This document shows positions 29,947-39,833 of a DNA stretch of 64,000 nt, in pieces. Source of the DNA: Leptospira ryugenii (GTDB lineage: Bacteria; Spirochaetota; Leptospiria; Leptospirales; Leptospiraceae); contig NZ_BFBB01000003.1 in the NCBI RefSeq assembly GCF_003114855.1, forward strand, positions 437,077 through 501,076, read 5' to 3'. The notes beneath the pieces are model-generated. The model searched no databases and was not told the origin of the DNA. It saw only the letters and a program-made list of their open reading frames with translations. How positions within the stretch are numbered: position 1 is the first letter of the stretch; each line of letters opens with the position of its first letter. Both the position numbers and the translations under genes were made by a program.

Positions 29947-30884
29947 TTCAGCGATACCAATAATCTCAAACAAGTAAGGAGGCTTGTGGGATCTGCCTTC
30001 TTTTTGCCAGCGATGTCAAAAGCTGTTCCATGGTCTGGAGATACCCGTATGAAATCCAATCCTAAAGTTACATTGACCCCAGCCTTTCCTTCAATCATTT
30101 TAAATGGGATAAGACCTTGGTCGTGGTAATTTGCTAAGTAGAGATCATACTTCTTTGCTGTCGGTAAAAAAGCAGAATCAGCCGACAAGGGGCCTTCGAT
30201 AGAAAAACCTGCCGACGCAAAGGAATGCATCATGGGTCTAAGGATTTCTTCTTCCTCATTGCCGATTTTACCTGATTCTCCTGCATGAGGGTTCAATCCT
30301 AAGATGCCAATTTTGGGCTTTTTCAAAAGATGGCTTTTGGAGATAGCAAGAATCAATTCTTTGGTATTTACTTTTTTCAGTTCTTCCACCACATCCTTCA
30401 AAGGGATATGGGTGGTCAGAGGAATGACAAACAATCGTTTCCCAGTCATCATCATAAAGGTTGGCCTTTGGTAGGCTAAGGCAAGGGCTTCGGTATGGCC
30501 TCGAAAATCCTTCACCCCAGATCGTATCACCCATTCCTTACTCAAAGGAAGAGTGATGAGGTGTGAATTGGGGATTTTTTTCTGCAATTCCACAGAGAGG
30601 ATGAGGGAGCTATAAGAGATCCTTCCGGAAACCTCGCTCGGCTTGCCCAGCCGAACCTGTTTGTCTTCACTGGCAGAAACCGATGGATAGGTATAGGCAT
30701 AAAGACCCGGGCTCTGCGGAATTTCGGATACGGTCTGAAAGGATTTGAGCCTTTGGTTATGATCGCCACGCACCAAGAGGATACGGTGGCTTTTGGCAGC
30801 TTTTTGGAGAGGAACGAGTGCCCTTGAGAGCAACTCGTAGTTGATCCCAGTGGGGTCCCCCTCCGAAATCAATATGGTCTTCAA
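29943..30884 (-). CDS. pdxA: 4-Hydroxythreonine-4-phosphate dehydrogenase
   Basis: 313 residues, typical length. Family marks are ISEGDPTGINYELLSRAL at the N-terminus, DFRGHTEALALAYQRPTFMM with a metal His, LGLNPHAGESGKIGNEEEE, GPLSADSAFL, YDLYLANYHDQGLIPFKMIE and VSPDHGTAFDIAGKKKADP. It catalyses a step of the deoxyxylulose-5-phosphate-dependent PLP pathway. Directly follows the bactofilin gene (start 30884 against stop 30885) and overlaps the next membrane protein gene. Confidence 0.94.
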   Translation of the reverse strand: MKTILISEGDPTGINYELLSRALVPLQKAAKSHRILLVRGDHNQRLKSFQTVSEIPQSPGLYAYTYPSVSASEDKQVRLGKPSEVSGRISYSSLILSVELQKKIPNSHLITLPLSKEWVIRSGVKDFRGHTEALALAYQRPTFMMMTGKRLFVIPLTTHIPLKDVVEELKKVNTKELILAISKSHLLKKPKIGILGLNPHAGESGKIGNEEEEILRPMMHSFASAGFSIEGPLSADSAFLPTAKKYDLYLANYHDQGLIPFKMIEGKAGVNVTLGLDFIRVSPDHGTAFDIAGKKKADPTSLLTCLRLLVSLK

Positions 30885-31325
30885 TTACTCTTTAGCGTTG
30901 GGTTGCTTTCCAAAGATTTTTTCTACGCTGAGGGAGTCTTTGGAATACTCCAACTCGATCAAATCTTTTGCGCTGTGTTTTAAATCATTAGAGATCATAC
31001 AGCGACCTTCTAAGATCACACCGTTTTGGATGATCAATTCTGGTGTCTTTATATCTCCTAAAATCTTGGAAGTTGGGAGTAACATGACTCGGTTCCGAGC
31101 GGTGATGTTTCCTGCGACAATGCCTTCTACGATGACGCTGGATGCTGTGATATTTGTTTTCACTTTCCCTGTTACGCCTATGTAAAGGTGCTCTGCTTGC
31201 AAAGACTTTCCTTCAAATTTGCCATCAATCTTTAGAGATCCATTGATGAAGAATTTACCGTTGAAGTATGAATTTTCCCCTATTGTGGAGTTGGTTACTT
31301 CTGTTTGGTTTTTGACTAGAGCCAT
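30885..31325 (-). CDS. Bactofilin (polymer-forming cytoskeletal protein)
   Basis: 146 residues. The central beta-solenoid (about 25-115) shows the DUF583 pattern: SLKIDGKFEGKSLQAEHLYI, TGKVKTNITASSVIVEGIVA, GNITARNRVMLLPTSKILGD, PELIIQNGVILEGRC. Flanking termini are short and charged. Bactofilins self-assemble into filaments that scaffold cell-shape or peptidoglycan enzymes. It ends exactly where pdxA begins, so translation of the two is probably linked. Confidence 0.88.
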   Translation of the reverse strand: MALVKNQTEVTNSTIGENSYFNGKFFINGSLKIDGKFEGKSLQAEHLYIGVTGKVKTNITASSVIVEGIVAGNITARNRVMLLPTSKILGDIKTPELIIQNGVILEGRCMISNDLKHSAKDLIELEYSKDSLSVEKIFGKQPNAKE

Positions 31326-31394
31326 GTGCTGAGTAATCCCTTTTGGAGAGTTTTTCCCAATGTAGGAGGAGTCCCCAAGCCTGAAAAGGTTTTT

Positions 31395-32168
31395 TTAGGT
31401 CCGAAACGAAGGGAGTTTGATCAATTCGCAGGCTTCGTCCACAAATTGTTGGAATTCCCGAAGTCCTTCCATAATGGACTTCCCTTCTAACATGGTGGCC
31501 TTTTCAAATCTAGTATTGAATTTGATCGGCTCCTCCAAGTTCATGATCACATTATTGCCTTCGCGGATCTCATGGTTTACAGATTTCAAAAACTCCTGAA
31601 ATTTGCTCAAGGTTTCAAAAGACTCTGCAATAAAGATCCGAGATTGTTTATTTTTCATCCGAGAGAGCTGTTCACGAAATTCTTGTTTGTCGGCTGCCGA
31701 GTATTCTTCGATGGTCTCAATCAAAATTTTCATATTGCGACGAAGGTTCTCCATATACTTCAAAACCGTGTCCCTTTCTGTTGCGTGCGAATAATCAAAT
31801 TTGATATGTGCATCACCTAAAATAGGTATGTATTCCAAATCCATAATATTGATAAGAGTACCTATTTGATTGATCTCGGTATCGTTTGAATTGGGTGTGA
31901 TTTTCATCACTGGGTATTGAGAGATTACCTTGTGTTTTACGTTATCTGGATCTGCCGCACGCATCTTTACATTTTGCATGGTTTGCTCTAGGTTTTCCGG
32001 GATACCTTCAGGTGAAACTTCTTGGATCCGGCGACGGTAACGTTCTATATCAAAGGCAACCCTTTCTTTTTGTAGATCATTTTTGGCTCCTTTTTCAATC
32101 CTTTCTAGATTTTTGAGCATCTTTTGGAGCCTTGTAAGTTCTTGTATATCGTCCTGAGACAGTGGCAT
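31395..32168 (-). CDS. Conserved helical cytoplasmic protein, function unknown
   Basis: 257 residues without signal or membrane segment. The N-terminus (about 1-60) is a charged coiled coil (LTRLQKMLKNLERIEKGAKN), then a small mixed domain around TPNSNDTEINQIGTLINIMD, then long helices (KYMENLRRNMKILIETIEEY). I do not recognise the family. The ATG overlaps the stop of the upstream 411-residue protein by one base (TAATG), so the two are co-translated; 69 bases separate it from bactofilin. Confidence 0.65.
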   Translation of the reverse strand: MPLSQDDIQELTRLQKMLKNLERIEKGAKNDLQKERVAFDIERYRRRIQEVSPEGIPENLEQTMQNVKMRAADPDNVKHKVISQYPVMKITPNSNDTEINQIGTLINIMDLEYIPILGDAHIKFDYSHATERDTVLKYMENLRRNMKILIETIEEYSAADKQEFREQLSRMKNKQSRIFIAESFETLSKFQEFLKSVNHEIREGNNVIMNLEEPIKFNTRFEKATMLEGKSIMEGLREFQQFVDEACELIKLPSFRT

Positions 32169-33403
32169 TAGATATCCCCCAACTCTCTTGGAAAGACTGG
32201 AGTATTGCCCAATCGATCCAAAGTACTAAAGATTGCATTGGAATTTGTTTCATTTCCGCGAGATTCTAGAACTTTTGCGTAGATATAGAGTGGCGTAGGG
32301 AGGTGTTTGAGTCTGCCAGCCAGAGAATAATAGTGCAGAAAGGAATCATACTCTCCGTTCATAAAACAAACAAGTGCCATTTGCATATTTAAATAAAAAG
32401 AGTATGGTTTCTTTCTTGATTCAAAGTACAAAGTGTTCAAAAAGCTCTCCCCTCCCTCTTTGTACTTCATCATACAATTGATAAAAGGATCAAAACTCAA
32501 ATGAAGATCATAAGCAAAGATTCGATCTGATTCTTCCCAATCTCCCCTATATACGATTTCTAATTTGTTCTTAAAAATCAAATACTGATTAGGGTTAAGG
32601 ATTTGTTTGGCTTTTCGTAAGAGGGGAAATGCCGGTGCCTTACCCAAAACTACATTCAAAAATTGAGCTTGTTCCCATTCTTTCCAATCCTGAAAAAATG
32701 CGGATAAAAACTGTAAGAATCGAATGCTAGGCTCTCCAGTCCAGTGACCGTTTTCGATCGCATGGAACAGGATACCAGAGATTTGCCAGTGCCCATCCAC
32801 AAGAACCATTCTGCTTAAGCTCTCAAAACTTACTTGTTCGAAATTCCCTTGCATATAGTCAACTAATACCTGCAATACGGAGGTGGAACCTTGCAAGTCC
32901 GCGGACTTTTTGCCCAATAATTGGAGAAAGGCTATGCAGTCATCCTTGAGACCAAACTCTCTCTCGGTAAATTCAACCCAATCACTAAAGGATTTTAATT
33001 CGCCAGTCAAAAGGAAACCAAAGCCAAGGGTTTCCCAATTCTCTCTGTCGATCTCTTCCATTTCTTTGGCTAAGCAACGCCTCCAAATCTCATCTCGGAG
33101 ACTGGAATTGAGTTTGGGCGCCGGTGGCGTCCATACGACTGAAAAGGGATTTTCTTTGGAATTTCCTGCCAAAATGGAACAAACTTTAAGACCACCTGAA
33201 AAATCGGTCGATAGGTAGAGTAGATACTGAGCGAAACGAGACTGTTTTCCAGAAAACGTCTCCAGATATTCACTCCAAAGTTCAGCCAGAGGACGGTTTT
33301 GGTCCTGTTTGGAAATGGATGGTTCATTCACTTTAGGAGAGTGTTTCGGGGAGACCAATCTGGTTTCAGGCCAGGATAAGGTAAATTGGCTAGGTTGGCT
33401 CAT
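32168..33403 (-). CDS. Helical cytoplasmic protein with TPR-like tail, function unknown
   Basis: 411 residues, no signal peptide. The first 60 residues are proline- and charge-rich; a largely helical region follows. The last about 150 residues show TPR-like spacing (FYLNMQMALVCFMNGEYDSF, PLYIYAKVLESRGNETNSNA). First gene of a minus-strand run leading into the 257-residue protein and possibly bactofilin/pdxA. Divergent from the lytic transglycosylase with 46 bases between starts. Confidence 0.6.
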   Translation of the reverse strand: MSQPSQFTLSWPETRLVSPKHSPKVNEPSISKQDQNRPLAELWSEYLETFSGKQSRFAQYLLYLSTDFSGGLKVCSILAGNSKENPFSVVWTPPAPKLNSSLRDEIWRRCLAKEMEEIDRENWETLGFGFLLTGELKSFSDWVEFTEREFGLKDDCIAFLQLLGKKSADLQGSTSVLQVLVDYMQGNFEQVSFESLSRMVLVDGHWQISGILFHAIENGHWTGEPSIRFLQFLSAFFQDWKEWEQAQFLNVVLGKAPAFPLLRKAKQILNPNQYLIFKNKLEIVYRGDWEESDRIFAYDLHLSFDPFINCMMKYKEGGESFLNTLYFESRKKPYSFYLNMQMALVCFMNGEYDSFLHYYSLAGRLKHLPTPLYIYAKVLESRGNETNSNAIFSTLDRLGNTPVFPRELGDI

Positions 33404-33449
33404 GGGGAAGATTCCTTTCCCTTAAAATTCGATCTGATAGGAAGTATGC

Positions 33450-35723
33450 ATGAGGTTTTTTTGGGTAGCAAGTAGATTTCTGATCCTTTGCCTCCTATCC
33501 ACAGAATTAATCGCGGAAGAAGATATCTACTACTGGGTTAAATCTCACCAATGGGATAAAATAGAAGAAAAATTTAAAAGAAGTTCACCAACGCGCGAGA
33601 GTGAAGTCTTTAGTTTAATCGAATTTCATGATAAGGCACCAAATGGAAACAGTGAAACACGTTTTCGTTATATGATCTCACTCGTTCGCGGTGTCTTTGT
33701 CAGTGAAACTGGGCCAGAAGAGACCAAAAAAATCCTCACCCAAAGTATGCCCATCCAAACAACACTTTTCAAACTTACGTATTGGAAGTTGTACAATGAA
33801 ATTTCCTTACGAAATCATTTCAATAACGATGAGAAAATCCAATATCTCTCTCGATTGAATTTTGAGGAAGACCCTATCTGCCGGAAAGCTTTTGATGAAA
33901 TGATCCGCCTACTAGCCATTGAAAATCGCTGGAAGGATATCATAGAAAAAACAGCAAATATCCAGGAAGCGGTAAAATACTACATCGTAACTCCAGACTC
34001 ACAATACCGATTGGGAAAAGCAAAATTGATGTTAGGAGATGAAGATGGTGCTCTGGACGAATGGATCAAATGCATCCAAAAAGACAGCACACAAGAATAC
34101 ACAATCCAATACATTGCAGCAGATCTTGGAAAATGGAAAGGGAATAATTTTATTCACCAACTACCCGTCTCCGAACTTAGTCTTTTCATTCCAGCAATCA
34201 ACCAAGCTGATAAAGAAGCAATTTTTCGTTCAAGACCCGAACTATTTTCTTCACGACTCCAATACTACCAAGGATTCAAATACTTAAGCCTACAATTAAC
34301 AAAACTCGACCGCACTGAAGAACTTTTTAGAGTTTTAAAATCAAATCGCGCTTTTGTTGAGTTGGATCCTAGTTGGATTTCCAACCTAGCAGATATTCTC
34401 TACCAACAAAATAAATTCAATAAGGCAATTGAACTCGTAAAGACCTATGGCTCTAAAGACCCGGGCACCTATCGAATCTTAGCTGCCTCATATGATAGGC
34501 TGAATGAAAACGATTTATATTTTGAAAACTTGGTCCTTTATCTTTCGAAATACCCATTTAATTTATTCTATCAGGACCGATTGATAGAATTTTTGGTGAA
34601 AGGGAAAAGTTCAGATTTGGATTTTGCACCACTTGCAAAATTTGAAAAGGCCATAGCGGAAATACCTAACCTTCCTGTTAAAGGTAGATTGGTATATTGG
34701 TATCTGAGAGCCTTAGAATCAAAATCAGAAACAGACCGCTTAAAAAAAGAATTAAAACGCTACTATTACCTCTGCCCAGGCTCTTACTATACAAGGGTCA
34801 TACGCGAAGAATTTATTTTAAAAATCAAAGAATCCAAAGAACCAGAAAACCCGACCTATAACCGCGATGCACTATTTGAGTATCTATCTTATACTGCAGG
34901 GATACCCGAAGAATCGAATTCAATCCTAGGAAGAAATCTTGCCTTTGCCTATCCCAAGGGCGCCTACGAATTGGGAACACGGCTATCGAATGCGCAAGGT
35001 AAGGTGCAGAGCAGTCGGATGTTATCTTTGGCAGCTGATTACTTTCGGGTTGGCGAAGATGCCTTAGGATTGTCATTGGTCAACCATTACACCTTAAAAG
35101 AAAAGCTCTCAGAAGAAGACAAAGAAGAGCTACTGGTGGGAATCGGTGATCAATCGAAAAACACATATTATTCGGCATTCTACACTCGATCCCTCTTGAA
35201 ACGCTATTTGATTCCAGACGACCCTATTCTTCTACCTACAGCGATCTCCTCACGGATCTTTCCCAGACCTCATCGAGAGCTCGTGAAAAAGTATTCCGAA
35301 GAGAACCAGATTTCGGAAGATATGGTCTATGCCCTCATGAGACAGGAATCCTTCTTTAAAGAAACGGCCACCTCACGCTCCAATGCTCGTGGTCTTATGC
35401 AGATCATGCCAGCAACAGGGAGGGAGTTGGCACAAAAGATGGGAATTTCCGAATACTCTCTCTATTCGCCTTACATTTCCATCCGTTTAGGAACCAAATT
35501 TTTGGCCTACCTGCTTCGCTCCAATGAGAACCAACTTCGATGGGCATCTATTGCGTACAACGGGGGGCCAGGAAACCTTCGTAAGTGGAAAAAAGCAGTC
35601 TACAGAGGCGATTTTAATCATTTTCTTGAGGACTTACCTGTGAAGGAATCGCGGGACTACTGCCGCATCGTAGTATCCAATTACTATGCCTATGATATAA
35701 TGAAAAAATACCACAAACTGTAA
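33450..35723 (+). CDS. Soluble lytic murein transglycosylase (Slt70-like)
   Basis: 757 residues. Signal peptide MRFFWVASRFLILCLLSTEL-IAEE; a long helical superhelical U-domain (about 30-610); and a C-terminal SLT lysozyme-like domain from about residue 620. The catalytic Glu is in VYALMRQESFF, followed by SNARGLMQIMPATGRELAQK, the GT/YL segment RLGTKFLAYLL, and AYNGGPGNLRKWK. It cleaves peptidoglycan glycan strands to anhydro-muropeptides in the periplasm. The size is slightly larger than E. coli Slt (about 645 residues). Confidence 0.92.
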   Translation: MRFFWVASRFLILCLLSTELIAEEDIYYWVKSHQWDKIEEKFKRSSPTRESEVFSLIEFHDKAPNGNSETRFRYMISLVRGVFVSETGPEETKKILTQSMPIQTTLFKLTYWKLYNEISLRNHFNNDEKIQYLSRLNFEEDPICRKAFDEMIRLLAIENRWKDIIEKTANIQEAVKYYIVTPDSQYRLGKAKLMLGDEDGALDEWIKCIQKDSTQEYTIQYIAADLGKWKGNNFIHQLPVSELSLFIPAINQADKEAIFRSRPELFSSRLQYYQGFKYLSLQLTKLDRTEELFRVLKSNRAFVELDPSWISNLADILYQQNKFNKAIELVKTYGSKDPGTYRILAASYDRLNENDLYFENLVLYLSKYPFNLFYQDRLIEFLVKGKSSDLDFAPLAKFEKAIAEIPNLPVKGRLVYWYLRALESKSETDRLKKELKRYYYLCPGSYYTRVIREEFILKIKESKEPENPTYNRDALFEYLSYTAGIPEESNSILGRNLAFAYPKGAYELGTRLSNAQGKVQSSRMLSLAADYFRVGEDALGLSLVNHYTLKEKLSEEDKEELLVGIGDQSKNTYYSAFYTRSLLKRYLIPDDPILLPTAISSRIFPRPHRELVKKYSEENQISEDMVYALMRQESFFKETATSRSNARGLMQIMPATGRELAQKMGISEYSLYSPYISIRLGTKFLAYLLRSNENQLRWASIAYNGGPGNLRKWKKAVYRGDFNHFLEDLPVKESRDYCRIVVSNYYAYDIMKKYHKL

Positions 35724-35792
35724 AAAATGGCTTTTCCTCGTATTTTCTCCTATCATCTTATCTCTTAAAGAAGAGAAGATACAGGAGTAGGT

Positions 35793-37082
35793 ATGTCCGA
35801 TAAGGCAATTCTAAAAATCGAAGGGAAAGAATATGAACTTCCCATCGTCATCGGTTCCGAGAAAGAGAAAGCAATCGATATCACAAAACTGCGCCAATTA
35901 TCTGGTTACGTTACGCTTGATAGCGGATATCTAAATACAGGAGCTTGCACTAGCTCAATTACCTTTCTAGACGGAGAACAAGGTATCCTTCGATACCGAG
36001 GTATCCCAATCGAGGACCTTGCTGCCAAATCTACATTTACAGAAGTCGCCTATCTCCTGATCTATGGCAAATTGCCAAATGAAACAGAACTAAAAACATG
36101 GAATGAGTCCATCACGCACCATACCATGATCCATGAGGATCTAAAACGATTGTTCAATGGTTTTCCAAAAGATGGACACCCAATGGCAATCATGTCTTGT
36201 ATGATGGGCTGTCTTTCTACCTATTACCAAGACTCGTATGACCCACTGAACGAAGAGCACAGGGAGATTTCTATCATACGCTTAATTGCAAAATTCCCTA
36301 CGATCGCAGCCTATGCTTTCAAAAAGTCAATTGGCCAACCAATCATCCATCCTCTCAACCACCTAGACTATGCAAGTAACTTCCTGAATATGATGTTTGC
36401 AGTTCCGGCGGAAGAGTACAAAATTGATCCTGAAGTCGTGGCGGCACTCAACTTATTGTTGATCCTCCATGCTGACCATGAACAAAACTGTTCCACATCG
36501 ACTGTGCGTTTGGTGGGATCATCTCTTGCAAACTTATACGGTGCAATCTCCGCTGGGATTCTAGCACTTTGGGGACCAAGACACGGTGGAGCCAACCAAG
36601 AAGTTTTAGAAATGTTGGAAGGAATCAAAAAGTCGGGTTTGAGTGTTAAAAAGATAGTGGAACAGGCTAAAGATAAAAATAGCTCCTTCCGTTTGAATGG
36701 ATTTGGACACCGCGTTTACAAAAACTTCGACCCACGAGCCAAAATCATCAAAGTAGCTTGTGACAAAGTCCTCAATAAATTAGGAATCAAAGATCCGCTT
36801 CTAGATATCGCCAAAGAATTAGAAGATGCCGCTCTCAATGATCCTTACTTTGTAGAAAGAAAGCTCTATCCAAATGTGGACTTCTACTCTGGAATTATAT
36901 ACCGTGCACTTGGTATCCCGACAAACATGTTTACCGTGATGTTTGCGATGGGTCGTTTGCCTGGTTGGATTGCACAATGGAAGGAAATGATCGAGGACCC
37001 TGGCTTGAAGATCGGAAGACCACGACAAATCTACACAGGACCAGTCGAAACTCCTTACGACGTTGCAAAGAAAAAAGGCTAA
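35793..37082 (+). CDS. gltA: Citrate synthase (type II)
   Basis: 429 residues, standard for hexameric type II enzymes. Motifs: LDSGYLNTGACTSSITFLDG, GILRYRGIPIEDLA, LHADHEQNCSTSTVRLVGSS (catalytic His), FGHRVYKNFDPRAKI (second His) and the catalytic Asp region NVDFYSGIIYRALGIP. It condenses oxaloacetate and acetyl-CoA. Clear GGAGTAGGT ribosome site. Its 3' end overlaps the next gene by 20 bases, so it probably leads a six-gene plus-strand operon ending at 43393. Confidence 0.96.
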   Translation: MSDKAILKIEGKEYELPIVIGSEKEKAIDITKLRQLSGYVTLDSGYLNTGACTSSITFLDGEQGILRYRGIPIEDLAAKSTFTEVAYLLIYGKLPNETELKTWNESITHHTMIHEDLKRLFNGFPKDGHPMAIMSCMMGCLSTYYQDSYDPLNEEHREISIIRLIAKFPTIAAYAFKKSIGQPIIHPLNHLDYASNFLNMMFAVPAEEYKIDPEVVAALNLLLILHADHEQNCSTSTVRLVGSSLANLYGAISAGILALWGPRHGGANQEVLEMLEGIKKSGLSVKKIVEQAKDKNSSFRLNGFGHRVYKNFDPRAKIIKVACDKVLNKLGIKDPLLDIAKELEDAALNDPYFVERKLYPNVDFYSGIIYRALGIPTNMFTVMFAMGRLPGWIAQWKEMIEDPGLKIGRPRQIYTGPVETPYDVAKKKG

Positions 37083-38994
37083 AATTAGTCTACTTCAAAG
37101 GTGGGAGAGATATCTCTCTCCTACCATATTTGTTCTCCTTATCCTCTACCAATCCCCTATCCATTCGGAAACAAACCAAAATTTCAAAGTAGAACATTGG
37201 GAAGATGCTCAAAACACATTTGCCCTAAAAGACATCCAAACTAAGGCTGCCTCAAATACCCTGAACAGAGAAAATTTTTTTAACTTTGGTTTTTCTAAAT
37301 CAGCTCACTGGTTCCGGTTAACAGAATTGCCCAAAAACAAAGATATTTTAGTTATCCAGGCACATAACATTGATCAGGTGGATTTTTTCATTCCAAACAC
37401 TAGAGGTGAGTATATTCTAAAACGCTCGGGCAGTTCTATCCCTATGTCTGAACGGGATAGTCAACATAGAGCCTTTATCGTATCCGTAGGTGATCTTCCA
37501 GAAAATGCCTCTATCTTTATTAAAATGAAATCAGACATCTCACTGCAATTTGGCGTCTCATTTCAAAACTTTCAGGAACTCTTTGCAGATGATTACCAAA
37601 GCCAGTGGCTATATGGACTTTTTTTTGGATTTATCTTTTTAATTTTTTTATACAATCTAGCAATCGCTGTTGTCGTACGTGATATTAATTACTTTTATTA
37701 TGTTGGCTATGTTTTCTTTTTTGCATTCGGTCAATTATCCCTTTTAGGTTTCTTTCAATATTTTTTTGTGCCAGAACACCCACATCTAATGAAAGTTGGC
37801 ATCCCATTTTTCTTTAGTGGGAGCATCGGACTCTTTGCACTCTTTACGAGCAATTTCTTGAAGTTAAAGAAAAGAATGCCCATAGCTTTTCGAATGACAA
37901 AGGTATTTTGGGTTGCAAGTATTTTAAATATGATATTTGCATTAATGGGTCAGGTATATTTTTCCGCACAATTTGTAACATGGGAAGTTCTTGTTTTTTC
38001 CATTTTTATCATTTCAATCATCATCATTGGCTTCCGTAGACGGATTCGCAATTTCTATTATTTTGCTGCAGCTTTTTTGATCTTAATGCTTGCCTGTTTT
38101 GTCTACGGCATACTTAAACTTTTCCCTATTGGAAGTAATACTTTTATCGAAGAGATGCTTTTCCCTGTAGCATCCCTCGCCGACATTACACTCTTTTCAT
38201 TCGCTTTGGCGGATCGAATTCAATTGCTGAGATTAGATAAAGATCGTGCCTTAAAACAATTGGAAAGGCATGAAAAAGAGAGACAAATCTCGCGTGATAT
38301 TTTGATGCAATCTCTCCCGAAGACTATCCCTCAAATTCATAATCTAAACATCCAATTGTTCATTCAGCCAATGAAACAAGTGGGTGGAGATTTTTACGAA
38401 TTTTATTCCCCAAACAAAAGTGAATTGGGAACATTGCTCTGTGATGTGTCCGGACATGGGATTCCCGCATCCTTAATTTCTGCTATGGGTAAGGTGGCTT
38501 ATTCTACTCAGAAAGAAAACCTATTCTCACCCAAACGCGTATTAGAGGGTATGAATTCAGTACTTTATGGAAATTGCACTCCTCAATACTTAACAGCGGC
38601 ATATGTATATTTAAACACCCAAACTTCCGTATGGAGATTTGGTAGAGCCGGACACCCTAGCCTCTATTTACAAAGAGCTTCAGGAGAAATCATCAAAGTA
38701 CACCCAAAAGGCAAAATAATTGGTGCCTTCCCTCATCTTCAGTTTGAAGAAATTTCCTATCCCATGGAGAGTGGTGATCGTGTACTGATTTTAACAGATG
38801 GCGTTACCGAGGCTTTCAATCCATTGGAAGAAATGTTCGGAGAGACAAGAGTTATGGATTTTATGATAAAGATGCGAAAACTCCCTGCAATTGAGTTTAA
38901 GAAAGGTTTAGTGCATAACCTAGAGCAGTATACAAAAAAAAGCCTAAAGGAATGGGAAGATGATATTACATTCATACTTCTCTCACTCGAATGA
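37063..38994 (+). CDS. 7TMR-DISM receptor with SpoIIE/PP2C phosphatase domain
   Basis: 643 residues. A signal sequence near the N-terminus leads into an extracellular 7TMR-DISMED2-type beta domain (about 45-175). A 7TM region follows (about 183-385, beginning LYGLFFGFIFLIFLYNLAIA), then a coiled linker (KQLERHEKERQISRDILMQS) and a SpoIIE domain (QVGGDFYEFY, LLCDVSGHGIPASLISAM, GDRVLILTDGVTEAFNP, WEDDITFILL). It is a Ser/Thr phosphatase whose usual targets are STAS anti-anti-sigma proteins. The longest frame starts with TTG inside gltA; an ATT at 37084 preceded by AAAAAAGG is an alternative. Overlaps the next gene by four bases. Confidence 0.9.
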   Translation: MQRKKAKISLLQRWERYLSPTIFVLLILYQSPIHSETNQNFKVEHWEDAQNTFALKDIQTKAASNTLNRENFFNFGFSKSAHWFRLTELPKNKDILVIQAHNIDQVDFFIPNTRGEYILKRSGSSIPMSERDSQHRAFIVSVGDLPENASIFIKMKSDISLQFGVSFQNFQELFADDYQSQWLYGLFFGFIFLIFLYNLAIAVVVRDINYFYYVGYVFFFAFGQLSLLGFFQYFFVPEHPHLMKVGIPFFFSGSIGLFALFTSNFLKLKKRMPIAFRMTKVFWVASILNMIFALMGQVYFSAQFVTWEVLVFSIFIISIIIIGFRRRIRNFYYFAAAFLILMLACFVYGILKLFPIGSNTFIEEMLFPVASLADITLFSFALADRIQLLRLDKDRALKQLERHEKERQISRDILMQSLPKTIPQIHNLNIQLFIQPMKQVGGDFYEFYSPNKSELGTLLCDVSGHGIPASLISAMGKVAYSTQKENLFSPKRVLEGMNSVLYGNCTPQYLTAAYVYLNTQTSVWRFGRAGHPSLYLQRASGEIIKVHPKGKIIGAFPHLQFEEISYPMESGDRVLILTDGVTEAFNPLEEMFGETRVMDFMIKMRKLPAIEFKKGLVHNLEQYTKKSLKEWEDDITFILLSLE

Positions 38995-39824
38995 AAGACC
39001 AATACCAACTCCTAGACTCTGGAGAATTTCATAAATTAGAAATTATCGGTGACTATAAGATTATTCGATCATCACCTTCCTCTGCTTACAAAAAACATTC
39101 ACCGGATAAATGGAAGGATGCATGGGCAACTTACCACAAAAATGATTCCGGCTCAGGGCATTGGACATTTCAAAAGAAAATACCTGAGAGTTTTCAAATT
39201 TCCTTTTCCAATCTACAATTTAAAGTCAAACTCACTCCCTTTGGTCACATCGGTTTGTTTCCAGAACAAAAGAAAAATTGGGAAAGAATCAGAAGCATTG
39301 GCGAAAAAACAAAAGGTTTAGAAGTCCTCAATCTATTCGCGTATTCTGGTGGTTCTACTTTAGCATGTTTAGATGCAGGTATGAGTGTTTGTCATGTTGA
39401 TGCATCTAAAGGAATGGTAGACTGGGCTCGAGAAAATGCTGCACTTTCCAAATTAGATGGACGACCTGTTCGGTGGATTGTGGACGATGTTTTAAAATTC
39501 ATTCGTAGAGAAATCAAAAGAAATAAAAAATACCAAGGTTTTATTCTAGATCCACCAAGTTTTGGAAGAGGCTCTAAAGGCGAAGTCTGGAAAATAGAGG
39601 ATGATTTACCTGAGTTATTAGATGCGCTCATGGATTTATCTGATAACTCACCTACTTTTGTGATTTTAAGTTGTCATAGCCAAGGTTATAGCCCTCTTAC
39701 TTTAGAAAGAATGTTATCCAGCAGAATTAAGCACCCAGGACATTATGAAACAGATGAATTGTACATACCGGAAGCATCTGGGAAAAAATACCCAGCAGGA
39801 TTTTGTACATTTTATCACCGTTAG
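38991..39824 (+). CDS. RlmI/RlmK-like SAM-dependent methyltransferase
   Basis: 277 residues. The Rossmann core has LNLFAYSGGSTLACLDAGMS (motif I), CHVDASKGMVDWARENAALS, WIVDDVLKFIRREIKRN, and the catalytic ILDPPSFGRGSKGEVW with ILSCHSQGYSP later. This layout is that of the C-terminal domain of 23S rRNA m5C methyltransferases (RlmI/YccW). The N-terminal PUA domain of RlmI is missing, so the target may differ. ATGA overlap with the phosphatase gene; nine bases before the SPOUT methyltransferase gene. Confidence 0.82.
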   Translation: MKDQYQLLDSGEFHKLEIIGDYKIIRSSPSSAYKKHSPDKWKDAWATYHKNDSGSGHWTFQKKIPESFQISFSNLQFKVKLTPFGHIGLFPEQKKNWERIRSIGEKTKGLEVLNLFAYSGGSTLACLDAGMSVCHVDASKGMVDWARENAALSKLDGRPVRWIVDDVLKFIRREIKRNKKYQGFILDPPSFGRGSKGEVWKIEDDLPELLDALMDLSDNSPTFVILSCHSQGYSPLTLERMLSSRIKHPGHYETDELYIPEASGKKYPAGFCTFYHR

Positions 39825-39833
39825 TCTGTTAGT

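Noticed and set aside
35740..35775. Hairpin TCTCTT-AAAG-AAGAGA before gltA
   Set aside because: Short, AT-rich and imperfectly extended; likely chance in a purine/pyrimidine-rich leader.
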